Assembly: GCA_964454645.1 (NCBI GenBank)
Contig: CAYVTM010000002.1
Coordinates: 124,001 to 188,000 of the forward strand
Direction of reading: 5' to 3'
Origin: CAYVTM01 sp964454645
Lineage (GTDB): Bacteria; Bacteroidota; Bacteroidia; Sphingobacteriales; Sphingobacteriaceae
DNA: 64,000 nucleotides
Made by a program: the position numbers and the translations under genes. Of the stretch, positions 1 to 8,818 are shown one piece after another (within the stretch, counting starts at the first letter, position 1; every line of letters begins with the position of its first letter). The notes below the pieces were generated by a model. The model did no database searches. It saw only the letters and a program-made list of their open reading frames with translations, and was not told the DNA's origin.

Positions 1-440
1 TAGAGTTTGGGAATGATTCCATTTCCAGAAGCCAAAGAAGTTTCATTGGCACGTTGTTTCCAGTAATCACTTTTGGTCTTATTTAGTTCGTAGCGTTGAT
101 ATTCTTCAAAACTCATATACATAGGAGCCTTGTAAAATCTACCCCCGATACTTTCGGTAATTACATACTGGCGTGTTTCAGGATCGTACTCAACTTTGGT
201 TTCAACATTCGGTGGATCTTTTAAATCGATAGGCTTGTTATCCTTATCAAGCGGGGTGCCGGGAAAGCCATTGCTGTCAGGCATCAGAGCTCCCCATTCT
301 CCAAAGTTGTGTATGCCCGCATCCGATGTCCATACCATCGAAAGAGTAACGGATAAAATTACGGTTATAATAGAAACCCATCGTAAGATGGGGTTGATAC
401 TTGGCTGTTTCAAACTAAATATGCTTTTTTTCCGGGGCAA
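1..440 (-). CDS. sprA: SprA, T9SS outer-membrane translocon, N-terminal fragment cut by the window edge
   Basis: SprA is the giant outer-membrane barrel through which T9SS cargo leaves the cell; family members exceed 2000 residues, and only about 146 codons are inside the window. A basic and hydrophobic signal-peptide-like stretch (about residues 1-37) is followed by the blocks NVETKVEYDPETRQYVIT and APMYMSFEEY, which I recognise as the SprA amino-terminal signature. There is no ATG between the ruvA stop (447-449) and the signal peptide. The frame is the same as that of ruvA, so initiation must use TTG at 438-440 (chosen) or TTG at 411-413; the first in-frame ATG would cut away most of the signal peptide. 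The ruvA-sprA order is common in Bacteroidota. It is probably co-transcribed with maeB and ruvA. The identity is secure; the start is not. Confidence 0.88.
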   Translation of the reverse strand, partial: MPRKKSIFSLKQPSINPILRWVSIITVILSVTLSMVWTSDAGIHNFGEWGALMPDSNGFPGTPLDKDNKPIDLKDPPNVETKVEYDPETRQYVITESIGGRFYKAPMYMSFEEYQRYELNKTKSDYWKQRANETSLASGNGIIPKL

Positions 441-446
441 TCTAAT

Positions 447-1031
447 TTATACTATTTTCAATGCCGATTTAATCAATTGTTCAACTGTTATGTTTTGCTC
501 GGTCGATTTCATCACTTGGTCGAGAGCCTTTTCGGCTGTATTCTTGGCAAAACCCAACATGACTAAGGCAGATAACGCTTCATCGCGTAATGTATTGTTT
601 TGAGGACCCGCTAATAAAGTATCAGGACCTTCTTTTTTCAATTTATCCTGAAGCTCTAAAATCATACGCTGAGCGGTCTTCGGGCCTATCCCTTTGATTT
701 TCTGAATCAATGGAAGGTCGGCACGAACAATTGCTTCCTGTATCTCAAGGGGTGTTATCGAAGATAAAATCATTCTGGCAGTATTGGGACCTATTCCCGA
801 AACCGAAATCAGATGTGTAAACAATCTCCTTTCGGTTTCTTCAATAAAGCCATATAAGTGATGTGAGTCTTCACGAATATTCAAATAAGTAAACAAAAAG
901 CAATGTTCCGCATCGGGGATACGGGAAAAAGTATGAAGCGATATATGAATAAAATATCCTACTCCTCCTGCTTCAATCACCACATGTGTAGGACTTTTGG
1001 AAATCAGCTTTCCGGAAACATGATTAATCAT
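447..1031 (-). CDS. ruvA: Holliday junction branch migration protein RuvA
   Basis: RuvA binds four-way DNA junctions as a tetramer and loads the RuvB helicase during recombinational repair in the cytoplasm. The 194-residue product has the usual length. Residues 1-63 form the OB-like domain. Two helix-hairpin-helix motifs follow, SGIGPNTA (79-86) and KGIGPKTA (113-120). The C-terminal three-helix domain that contacts RuvB covers about 147-194. The ATG overlaps the end of maeB by 8 bases, which suggests translational coupling, and sprA follows directly in the same frame after the TAA. ruvB and ruvC are not in the window. Confidence 0.97.
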   Translation of the reverse strand: MINHVSGKLISKSPTHVVIEAGGVGYFIHISLHTFSRIPDAEHCFLFTYLNIREDSHHLYGFIEETERRLFTHLISVSGIGPNTARMILSSITPLEIQEAIVRADLPLIQKIKGIGPKTAQRMILELQDKLKKEGPDTLLAGPQNNTLRDEALSALVMLGFAKNTAEKALDQVMKSTEQNITVEQLIKSALKIV

Positions 1032-3387
1032 TTTTTACTTTCTTCTTAATACTTTTTTTAATGGTTTCAGTCAACTTTTTCGCTCTTTTCATGGGATTTT
1101 TTCGTTCACGCTCGGCTTCCTCTTCCTTCGACTGAGCATCTACTACGGCAATAGTTATCATGTTGACAATCTCCCGAACAGATGAACCTAATTGAAGGAT
1201 ATGCACCGGTTTGTTCAAGCCTACCAGAATAGGCCCTACCGCTTCGGCGCCACCTATTTCCTGAAGGATTTTATAGGCTGCATTTCCTGAGTCCAGACTT
1301 GGGAAAATGAGTGTATTGGCAGCCCCTCCTACCAAACAGGAGAAAGGATAATTATCTTTTAACAAAGTTGGGTTTAAAGCAAAATTAGCCTGCATCTCGC
1401 CATCCACAATCATATCGGGATAACGTTCGTGCAAGAGTTGAACAGCCTCGCGCACCTTCACTGTATTTGCCATTTCCGAACTTCCGAAATTCGAATAAGA
1501 CAACATTGCTATGCGAGGAGTGATATTGAACTTCTCAACCGATTTTGCAACAAGGGTTGTAATATCTACCAGATCATCTTTATCGGGATCGACATTAACG
1601 GTAGTATCCGCAAGAAAAACAGGCCCTTTTTTCGTTAACATCATATACATCCCTGCAACTTTTTTCGCGCATGGTTGGGTACCGATAATTTGCAATGCCG
1701 GGCGAACGGTTAGAGGATAGTTCCGGGTTAACCCGGAAATCAACGCATCGGCTTCACCAAGTTCAACCATCATTGCACCGTAATAATTCCTATCGCGCAT
1801 TAATTTTTTGGCTTCGTACAAAGTTATACCCCGGCGTTTACGTTTATCGAAAAGTAGCTGACCATAGCTGATATGTTTTGCATCCTCAACACGAGGATCG
1901 ATGATGGTAACATCAGCCATATCGAGATGATTCTCCTTGATCAGGTTATTGATCTTATTTTTATCACCTAACAAAATTGGAATCGCAATACCATCGTCTT
2001 TTACGATTTGCGCAGCTTTCAAAATTTTATAATTATCGGCTTCGGCAAAGACTACCCTTTTCGGATTTCCTTTTGCTTTTACCGTAATGGCGCGCATTAA
2101 TTTATCATCTAACCCCAGGCGCTTTTTAAGCTCTTCGCGATATGCATCCCAATCCTCAATAATAAATCCGGCAACTCCCGAATCTATAGCAGCTTTAGCT
2201 ACTGCGGGGGCAACGTGTGTTATAAGACGAAAATCTAGGGGTTTGGGAATGATATAATCTTTCCCGAAGGAAATATTTTTTTGATTATAAGCAAGATTCA
2301 CTGCTTCCGGCACCGGGCGTTTCGCTAATTCTGCAATAGCACGCACCGCAGCAATTTTCATTTCTTCATTAATTTTTTTTGCCCGTACATCCAAAGCTCC
2401 TCTGAAGATGTAAGGGAAACCCAATACATTGTTTACCTGATTCGGAAAATCGGAACGTCCGGTAGCCATAATAATATCCGAGCGGGTTTTTACAGCTAAA
2501 TTATAATCAATTTCCGGATCCGGATTTGCCATAGCAAAAACAATCGGGTTTTTCGCCATGCTTTTCAGCATCTCGGGACTTAACGTATTTGCCGAAGACA
2601 AACCTATCACTACATCGGCATCTTTTACTGCATCGGCAAGTGTATGAAGATTACGTTTTGTAGCAAAGAATTTTTTGGTATCATCCATGGGTACTGTACG
2701 GTCGGCACGTATTACGCCTTCCCGATCGATCATAACCATATTTTCCAGCTTCGCTCCCATCGACAGATAAAGTTTCGAGCAGGATATTGCTGCTGCACCC
2801 GCACCGATTATTACAATCTTCACCCTGTCGATTTTTTTCTTTTGTAATTCCAGCGCATTCGACAAGGCAGCTGCTGAAATAATAGCCGTACCATGCTGAT
2901 CATCGTGCATGATGGGAATGGAAAGCTCTTCTTTTAAACGTCGTTCTATTTCAAAACATTCGGGAGCTTTAATATCTTCCAGATTAATTCCTCCGAAAGT
3001 TGGCTCAAGTGCCTTTACTACTTTAACAAATTCATCTACATTGGTAACATTTAATTCGATATCAAACACATCGATATCAGCAAAAATCTTAAACAGGATT
3101 CCCTTACCCTCCATTACCGGTTTCGAAGCTTCGGGGCCAATATTTCCCAAGCCAAGTACCGCAGTACCGTTACTGATTACGGCAACCAGGTTTCCTTTCG
3201 CTGTATATTTATAAACATCTTCGGGGTTTTCTTTGATGCTTAAGCAAGGCTCTGCTACTCCCGGGGAATATGCTAATGATAAGTCGCGTTGAGAGTTGGT
3301 CGATTTGGTGGGGATTACTTCAATTTTTCCGGGGCGCCCCTGTGAATGGTAATCCAGCGCATCCTGTTTTCTGGTATTCTTCTTCAT
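1024..3387 (-). CDS. maeB: NADP-dependent malic enzyme with C-terminal phosphotransacetylase-like domain
   Basis: This enzyme decarboxylates malate to pyruvate and makes NADPH in the cytoplasm. The 787-residue length fits the fused MaeB type. Residues 1 to about 430 are the malic enzyme part, with EDIKAPECFEIE (137-148), the metal-site block HDDQHGTAII (161-170) and the Rossmann loop IGAGAAAISCS (194-204). Residues from about 435 on resemble phosphate acetyltransferase; in known MaeB proteins this part is regulatory and not catalytic. The gene leads an apparent maeB-ruvA-sprA unit with an 8-base overlap to ruvA. A TATATTTG box (3438-3445) lies about 50 bases upstream of the ATG. The metabolic role is clear; its pairing with ruvA and sprA looks like conserved gene order and not shared function. 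Confidence 0.96.
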   Translation of the reverse strand: MKKNTRKQDALDYHSQGRPGKIEVIPTKSTNSQRDLSLAYSPGVAEPCLSIKENPEDVYKYTAKGNLVAVISNGTAVLGLGNIGPEASKPVMEGKGILFKIFADIDVFDIELNVTNVDEFVKVVKALEPTFGGINLEDIKAPECFEIERRLKEELSIPIMHDDQHGTAIISAAALSNALELQKKKIDRVKIVIIGAGAAAISCSKLYLSMGAKLENMVMIDREGVIRADRTVPMDDTKKFFATKRNLHTLADAVKDADVVIGLSSANTLSPEMLKSMAKNPIVFAMANPDPEIDYNLAVKTRSDIIMATGRSDFPNQVNNVLGFPYIFRGALDVRAKKINEEMKIAAVRAIAELAKRPVPEAVNLAYNQKNISFGKDYIIPKPLDFRLITHVAPAVAKAAIDSGVAGFIIEDWDAYREELKKRLGLDDKLMRAITVKAKGNPKRVVFAEADNYKILKAAQIVKDDGIAIPILLGDKNKINNLIKENHLDMADVTIIDPRVEDAKHISYGQLLFDKRKRRGITLYEAKKLMRDRNYYGAMMVELGEADALISGLTRNYPLTVRPALQIIGTQPCAKKVAGMYMMLTKKGPVFLADTTVNVDPDKDDLVDITTLVAKSVEKFNITPRIAMLSYSNFGSSEMANTVKVREAVQLLHERYPDMIVDGEMQANFALNPTLLKDNYPFSCLVGGAANTLIFPSLDSGNAAYKILQEIGGAEAVGPILVGLNKPVHILQLGSSVREIVNMITIAVVDAQSKEEEAERERKNPMKRAKKLTETIKKSIKKKVKND

Positions 3388-3437
3388 CTTTTCTTTCGAT
3401 AAGTGCTAAAATAGCAATTATTCTCTATTTAAGCTTT

Positions 3438-3445
3438 CAAATATA
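3438..3445 (-). promoter_or_regulatory. Bacteroidota -7 box before maeB
   Basis: The reverse strand reads TATATTTG, an exact TAnnTTTG match, 50 bases upstream of the maeB ATG. I see no clear TTG -33 element at the usual spacing. It would drive the maeB-ruvA-sprA unit with a leader of roughly 45 bases. Confidence 0.5.
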
Positions 3446-3540
3446 AAGCATTAAAATAAGAATCTCTTTGAAAATTCCATATTCCCTGAATACAACTAAT
3501 TTTCTCTAAATCAGCTACCTGAAAATATTTCATATAAACA

Positions 3541-3672
3541 GTAGGGGGGTATAGCAATTCCGATTGTCATATCGATGTAGCAATTTATAAAAAATCGTAA
3601 GGAGTTCGTCCTTACGTAAGCGAGGGTTAAAAACGTGGGAGGCTGCCTGTAACAGGGCAGCCTCTTTTTTTT
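3541..3672 (+). ncRNA. Candidate small RNA or attenuated leader upstream of a T9SS cargo gene
   Basis: The 417-base gap between the divergent genes maeB and the cargo gene at 3805 holds two stable hairpins on the plus strand: an 8-base-pair stem with a GTTCG loop (3596-3616), then a GC-rich stem followed by eight T (3639-3672). No gene lies on the plus strand upstream, so the terminator must end a short transcript. That transcript is either an independent small RNA or a 5' leader whose read-through would reach the gene at 3805. The octamer TAGCAATT occurs at 3412-3419, 3552-3559 and 3578-3585. The 5' end given is a guess; no exact TAnnTTTG box was found. I do not recognise a known RNA family. 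The rest of the gap (3673-3804) shows only AT-rich sequence with a short AGCAT/ATGCT inverted repeat at 3754-3769. Confidence 0.38.
3639..3672 (+). terminator. Rho-independent terminator of the candidate small RNA
   Basis: Nine perfect base pairs, GAGGCTGCC (3639-3647) with GGCAGCCTC (3656-3664), an 8-base loop, then eight T (3665-3672). The orientation is plus, away from maeB and upstream of the gene at 3805, so it cannot be the end of any protein gene seen here. Confidence 0.8.
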
Positions 3673-3804
3673 GCTATTTACAACCGACTCCTATAAATAA
3701 CATTTCTGTTATATTTTTTAATTCATAGGGGATATATTCAAAATGAATGTCAAAGCATATATACATGCTAAACAATTATTAACTGTTTCAGGAAAAATAA
3801 AAAA

Positions 3805-5187
3805 ATGAAAAAAATTATTCTACCCTTATTAATGTTATGCCTGGCGGGCACAGCATTCGCGCAACATCCGCGCATGGCCAAAGATTTTTACCTTCGCAAA
3901 ACAGGTATTCAGATGCATATCGAACAGGAATTAGCATCCGTTTTGAAAGCAGATATGAAACCGGGACGTCACAGGATTTCAGTATGGTCGAACTCCGGGT
4001 GGGCATTTACTTTTCAGAACATGTATGTTTACGACCATGCCGGAAGAATGATCTTTTTACAGCGTTCCGACATGATTGATACTCCTATGATCCGTCAGAA
4101 CTTCAACTACAATGCAGCAGGAAATTTAACAGAAAGAATTACTTCGGATTATCAGGGAAACGGGAGATGGAGTCTCAATCAAAAAATAGTTTTCAGTTAC
4201 GATTCGGAGGGAAATGAGCAGGGTGTTAGTTATTACTTACGTAATAATAATACCTGGGTACAGTATGCCGGATATACTGCTCTTATAGAATTCGATCCTA
4301 CGAATAATATTTACACTCACATCAATCAAACATGGTTTACCGATTCGGGCAAATACGTTGATGTAGAAAAAATAATTTACAAACTAAACACATCCGGACA
4401 AGCCGTTCTCTCTGAACATTATTACATGATGAATACCGTATGGAGTCCGACGGCTCGCTATGAAAACACCTATGATGAAACAACAAACAATCTGAGCGTA
4501 TCGCGTTATTATGTACCCGGAATGAAAGAGAACGAATGGATAGCAATTGAACGCGATACTTTAATAACCTGGGATGGCGAGCGCATTCTCTCAAATATTA
4601 CTCAGGATTATTTCGCGGGAGAATGGACCAACCGCGAGCGTTATGATTATTCTTACGATGATTTCGGGTCCAGAAGTATGATTATTTCCTTATACGATGG
4701 TCAGGATTGGGTATATCTGCAACGTCTCATATCCGCATACAATGAGAAAGGACATCAGACGGGGATGTATATTGATGAATGGCGGGATTCTGAATGGGTA
4801 GAATCTTTCGGAATTCAGTTTCTTATCAGTTACGATTCCAATGATAATATTTCCGAAGTTATTCACCAAGGCTTCAATGGAACCGATTATGAAAATTTAT
4901 ATAAAGAAGAGTTCCTTGACTATTTAATTATCAGCGGAATCGATTATACGTCTGCTAAACACTTAACTGTTTATCCCAATCCAAGCGGTGATTACATTCA
5001 GATAAGACACGAGGATAATAATACTGCTAAAGAAATCCTGATAAAAGACCTGAATGGTAAAACCGTAAAAAGGGTCAGTGAAAACTTATCCGAAAAAATA
5101 GACATCCGAGATTTAAGTCCGGGCACTTATATTTTTCAGTATAAAACCCAAACAGGGTGGCTGTCCGGCAAGTTTATCAGAAATTAA
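3805..5187 (+). CDS. Secreted repeat protein with type A T9SS sorting domain
   Basis: This is a 460-residue predicted T9SS cargo of unknown function. A clear signal peptide (MKKIILPLLMLCLAGTAFAQ, residues 1-20) directs it to the periplasm. Residues about 50-385 consist of degenerate units of 40-50 residues, each with an aromatic YDxxGN-like or YNxxGN-like turn and a W-containing strand (for example YDSEGN, YDDFG, YNEKGH, YDSNDN), somewhat like YD/RHS repeats. The last 70 residues form a type A sorting domain: YPNPSGDYIQI, then LIKDLNGK and LSPGTYIF. PorU would be expected to remove this domain at the cell surface. It stands alone between a leader or small RNA terminator and two terminators. 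Function could be structural or adhesive; nothing enzymatic is visible. Confidence 0.85.
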   Translation: MKKIILPLLMLCLAGTAFAQHPRMAKDFYLRKTGIQMHIEQELASVLKADMKPGRHRISVWSNSGWAFTFQNMYVYDHAGRMIFLQRSDMIDTPMIRQNFNYNAAGNLTERITSDYQGNGRWSLNQKIVFSYDSEGNEQGVSYYLRNNNTWVQYAGYTALIEFDPTNNIYTHINQTWFTDSGKYVDVEKIIYKLNTSGQAVLSEHYYMMNTVWSPTARYENTYDETTNNLSVSRYYVPGMKENEWIAIERDTLITWDGERILSNITQDYFAGEWTNRERYDYSYDDFGSRSMIISLYDGQDWVYLQRLISAYNEKGHQTGMYIDEWRDSEWVESFGIQFLISYDSNDNISEVIHQGFNGTDYENLYKEEFLDYLIISGIDYTSAKHLTVYPNPSGDYIQIRHEDNNTAKEILIKDLNGKTVKRVSENLSEKIDIRDLSPGTYIFQYKTQTGWLSGKFIRN

Positions 5188-5200
5188 TTTACACTCTAAA

Positions 5201-5226
5201 AAGGTGTTCGATCGGACACCTTTTTT
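5201..5226 (+). terminator. Terminator of the cargo gene at 3805
   Basis: Stem GGTGTTC (5203-5209) with GGACACC (5214-5220; one wobble pair), flanked by A and followed by six T (5221-5226), 14 bases after the stop codon. Confidence 0.8.
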
Positions 5227-5245
5227 ATACTTTCCCAATAAAAAA

Positions 5246-5278
5246 GGGAGTTTGCGCATATGCAAACTCCCTTTTTTT
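5246..5278. terminator. Bidirectional terminator between convergent genes
   Basis: Ten perfect pairs, GGGAGTTTGC (5246-5255) with GCAAACTCCC (5262-5271), with an A run on the left and seven T on the right, so it can work on both strands. It separates the plus-strand cargo gene from the minus-strand transglycosylase gene. Confidence 0.85.
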
Positions 5279-5293
5279 ATGACATTTAATGTC

Positions 5294-7279
5294 TTAGCTT
5301 TTAGTAATTTTCAATACCATTCCGGCTTTTATGGATTGACCGTTTTTTAATCCATTGATATCTCTAAGCTTTTCCACGGTCATCCCCTCATATCTTCTGG
5401 CAATTCCCCATAAAGTGTCACCCTGCTCAACTTTATATAAAACGTATTTTGCATCTCCAACATTTCTTTCAGGAACTCTGGAAGAAGAAGCTACTTGCTC
5501 GGTATCTCCATCCTGGTTTTTCACAATCACTTTTTCTTCTGTTTTTTGTATTCTCAATTTCTGCCCTACCAATATCGTCGATCCTTTAATATTGTTCCAT
5601 TCTTTTAAATCTTTAATATACACATTGTGTTTTTCAGCAATAACACCTAAGCTCTCGCCACGTTTCACAACATGCGTATGTGTTACAGACACTTTCACAA
5701 CACTTACTTCATCATTCGATTTAGAAGGCTTTGTTTTTGCCAGTGTTGTTTCAGTTGATGTATTTTGTTCTTTTACCTTCACATCATCCGAAGCCTGGAC
5801 TTTTGTTTTGGCAACCAAAATATCTTCTGTTTTTTTGATTCTTAAATTTTGTCCAACCAATAATTTTGTTGAACGTAATTTGTTCCATTCTTTAATGTCC
5901 TTAACATCCACCTTGTATTTAGCAGCAATAGTCGATAAATTTTCGCCGCTTCTTACTTTATGAATTTTGGTAGTTTGTTTTTTTACGACTTCGTATCCTT
6001 GGATATCCTTTTCGGCTGATTGTGCGGCAGCATTGTTGTTGCCAGCATAAGCTTGTTGTGCAGGAATTCCTTTTTGAATTTTCAAACGTTGCCCCGCGAT
6101 AATCGTATTCCCTTTAATTTTATTCCACTTTTTTATATCGGTAACAGTTACGCGGTGTTTAGAAGCAATGCGACTTAGATTTTCTCCGCTTTTTACCACA
6201 TGTATTTGGGTGGTATGTTTCAACATAGGATCAGTATTTAACACCGTTATCGCCTGATTATTCAGTTCTGAAGGGAACGTCTTATATAAGGAATCCTTCA
6301 TGTTCGATACAAAGGCTTTGCGGGTAGCAGGAATTTGAACTGCATACGCATGAGATTCGGATCCGGGAATATACTCTTTCTTGTATACGGGATTCAGCAC
6401 TTTTAATTCTTCAGCACTTATTCCACAAAGGTTTTCAATATCTTTAAAAGAAACTGAATTGTGAAATAATACCGTATCTGTTTCGAAGCTGAAATTTGGA
6501 TAAGAAGGGTATAAATTATGCAGGTTTGCATAATTCATAATATAGGTCGCAGCAATGTATGCAGGCACATACCCTCTTGTTTCCTGAGGCAGGTACTGAC
6601 GTATTGCCCAAAAGTTTTTTTGTCCGCCCGAACGTCTAATCGCTTTGTTCACATTACCCGGGCCACAATTATAGGCTGCAATTACCAATAACCAATCACC
6701 ATAGCGTTTATACATGTCGATGAAATATTGTGATGCAGCTACGGTTGCTTTATAAGGATCACGACGTTCATCGATATGCGTATTTATTTTCAATCCATAC
6801 ATTTTTCCTGTCGTAAACATAAACTGCCACATACCGGTTGCGCCTGCATGTGATACCGCATAAGGATTTAAAGCCGACTCTACGATTGCCAGGTATTTAA
6901 ATTCCAGAGGAATATTTTTCGATGCGAAAACTTCCTCAACCATTGGAAAATAAAATTCTCCCAAGCCCAGCATACGCTCAACCTGTTCGCGCTTTCTGAA
7001 GGCGTACAAATCGATATACGCTTGTACATACGAATTATAGTCGAGTTGAATATCTTTTTGCAAAGAGTCCAGTCGGCGTTTATAAACTTCATTCGAAAAT
7101 CGTGGCGGGACGCTCAATACCGAAAGATCGATTTCGGGTATCACGAATGTAGTATCGGCATTTTCAAGCTTAACCTTGTCGTCTGTTTTGTTAGAACCTT
7201 TGCTTTCTTCTGCAAATACACCGGTAGAAATGTTTGCCGTAAAAAAGAGTGCGATACAGGCGATTTTAAGTGTCTTCAT
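5294..7279 (-). CDS. MltD-like lytic murein transglycosylase with four LysM domains
   Basis: It cleaves the MurNAc-GlcNAc bond of peptidoglycan from the periplasm. With the ATG at 7279 the protein has 661 residues and starts with a good signal peptide (MKTLKIACIALFFTANIS...); an AAGGGA ribosome-binding-like sequence precedes this ATG, and the upstream TTG extension was rejected. The SLT domain has the catalytic Glu134 in VESALNPYAVSHAGATGMWQ (133-151; the E is second) and AYNCGPGNV (202-210). Four LysM peptidoglycan-binding repeats follow at about 359-402, 439-482, 535-578 and 612-659, joined by Thr/Lys-rich linkers. Family members commonly carry one to three LysM repeats. It is the last gene of the minus-strand run after gatA (82-base gap). 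Confidence 0.93.
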   Translation of the reverse strand: MKTLKIACIALFFTANISTGVFAEESKGSNKTDDKVKLENADTTFVIPEIDLSVLSVPPRFSNEVYKRRLDSLQKDIQLDYNSYVQAYIDLYAFRKREQVERMLGLGEFYFPMVEEVFASKNIPLEFKYLAIVESALNPYAVSHAGATGMWQFMFTTGKMYGLKINTHIDERRDPYKATVAASQYFIDMYKRYGDWLLVIAAYNCGPGNVNKAIRRSGGQKNFWAIRQYLPQETRGYVPAYIAATYIMNYANLHNLYPSYPNFSFETDTVLFHNSVSFKDIENLCGISAEELKVLNPVYKKEYIPGSESHAYAVQIPATRKAFVSNMKDSLYKTFPSELNNQAITVLNTDPMLKHTTQIHVVKSGENLSRIASKHRVTVTDIKKWNKIKGNTIIAGQRLKIQKGIPAQQAYAGNNNAAAQSAEKDIQGYEVVKKQTTKIHKVRSGENLSTIAAKYKVDVKDIKEWNKLRSTKLLVGQNLRIKKTEDILVAKTKVQASDDVKVKEQNTSTETTLAKTKPSKSNDEVSVVKVSVTHTHVVKRGESLGVIAEKHNVYIKDLKEWNNIKGSTILVGQKLRIQKTEEKVIVKNQDGDTEQVASSSRVPERNVGDAKYVLYKVEQGDTLWGIARRYEGMTVEKLRDINGLKNGQSIKAGMVLKITKS

Positions 7280-7361
7280 TCGTTCCCTTGGTTTTAAAGA
7301 GTGGTATATCAATTAGTTAATTCTACATTTTTGATCCGTCAAAAGTTCAAAATATGAATTT

Positions 7362-8786
7362 TTATTTAAATTTTACGATTAAATCTGCCATTGCAAGCAT
7401 TTCAGCCTCTCCAAAACGTTTTCCAATCAATTGTAAACCAATGGATAAGCCATTGGAATGTCTTTTTACCGGTATCGATATAGCGGGAAGCCCGGATAAA
7501 GGAGCTTGAACGGTAAAAATATCGGCTAAGTACATCGTAACCGGATCGTTCGTTTTTTCGCCTATTCGGAATGCCGTTGTAGGCGCTGTGGGCATCAATA
7601 TCAAATCATATTCTTTCAATGTATTTTCCGACCAATCTTTTATCAGCCGCCTGACTTTCTGGGCTTTTGCATAATAAGCATCGTAATACCCGGCACTCAA
7701 TACGAAAGTTCCCAACATTATTCTTCGCTTCACTTCTTTCCCAAAGCCTTCGGAACGCGATTTTTTATAGGTTGATTCTAAATCCGTAGCGTTTGGACTC
7801 CGGTATCCGAAATGCACCCCATCGTATCGCGACAGATTAGAAGATGCTTCAGCTGTTGTCAGAATATAATAAGCAGGAACAACGTATTTTAAATATGGGA
7901 AATCTACTGCCTCCACTGCATAGCCATGTGCCCTCAATTTTTCAATATTTTCTTCAATAGCTGCCTTAACTTCCGGGTCTATCCCTTCAGCTTTTAATGT
8001 TTCGGCTATATACGCAATCTTAGGGGGAGAGGTTACAGTTAAATTCCGGCTGTATTCCGGGACTTCCCTTGAAGAAACCATGCTATCGTATTCATCTTTT
8101 CCGGCAATAACTTCCAGCAACAATGCCGCATCTTCTACCGATTTTGTAATGGGGCCAACCTGATCGAACGAAGAAGCATAAGCGATTATTCCGTAACGGG
8201 AAACCCTTCCATAGGTAGGTTTTAATCCAACCAAACCACAAAACGATGCCGGCTGACGTACCGAACCACCGGTATCTGTCCCTAAAGAAGCCATGCATAA
8301 ATCAGCTTGTACCGAAACTGCAGACCCTCCCGATGATCCTCCGGGAACATGCCCGGGATTATCATAATTGAATACTTTTCCATAATAGGAAGTTTCATTC
8401 GAGGCTCCCATAGCAAACTCATCACAGTTTACACGTCCGATAATGATAGCATCTTCGGCTAAGACACGCTCTACAACAGTTGAAGAATATAAAGAAGTGA
8501 AATTTTCAAGAATTTTTGAAGAGGCAGAAACATGATGGTCTTTATAACAAATCATGTCTTTAATACTGATAACCATTCCGGCAAGTTTACCCGCTGTACC
8601 CTTTTTTATTTTTTCGTCAATTTGCTCAGCTCTCTCTCTGGCTTCTTCATCGAAGAGCTCTAAAAAAATATTTAAGGATCGGTGTTCTTCGATCCTTTGC
8701 AAATAATGGTTTACCAGTGCAACAACTGTTGTTTGGCCTTTATCGATATCGGCACGCAACGCTGCCAGCGAGTGATAATTCTTCAT
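7362..8786 (-). CDS. gatA: Glutamyl-tRNA(Gln) amidotransferase subunit A
   Basis: GatA is the glutaminase subunit of GatCAB, which converts Glu-tRNA(Gln) or Asp-tRNA(Asn) to the amide form in the cytoplasm. The 474-residue length is typical. The amidase-signature triad is visible: Lys76 (SIKD), Ser151 (PGGSSGGSA, 148-156) and Ser175 (GTDTGGSVRQPA, 169-180), followed by GLKPTYGRVSRYG and a SFDQVGP block. This distinguishes GatA from other amidases. It lies between tatA (32-base gap) and the MltD-like gene. gatB and gatC are not in the window. Confidence 0.95.
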   Translation of the reverse strand: MKNYHSLAALRADIDKGQTTVVALVNHYLQRIEEHRSLNIFLELFDEEARERAEQIDEKIKKGTAGKLAGMVISIKDMICYKDHHVSASSKILENFTSLYSSTVVERVLAEDAIIIGRVNCDEFAMGASNETSYYGKVFNYDNPGHVPGGSSGGSAVSVQADLCMASLGTDTGGSVRQPASFCGLVGLKPTYGRVSRYGIIAYASSFDQVGPITKSVEDAALLLEVIAGKDEYDSMVSSREVPEYSRNLTVTSPPKIAYIAETLKAEGIDPEVKAAIEENIEKLRAHGYAVEAVDFPYLKYVVPAYYILTTAEASSNLSRYDGVHFGYRSPNATDLESTYKKSRSEGFGKEVKRRIMLGTFVLSAGYYDAYYAKAQKVRRLIKDWSENTLKEYDLILMPTAPTTAFRIGEKTNDPVTMYLADIFTVQAPLSGLPAISIPVKRHSNGLSIGLQLIGKRFGEAEMLAMADLIVKFK

Positions 8787-8818
8787 TCCCCAAATACATT
8801 TAAAATATAAAGATTCTT

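Noticed and set aside
196..603. 135-residue plus-strand reading frame
   Set aside because: It lies opposite sprA and ruvA, both strongly supported, and its product shows no recognisable features.
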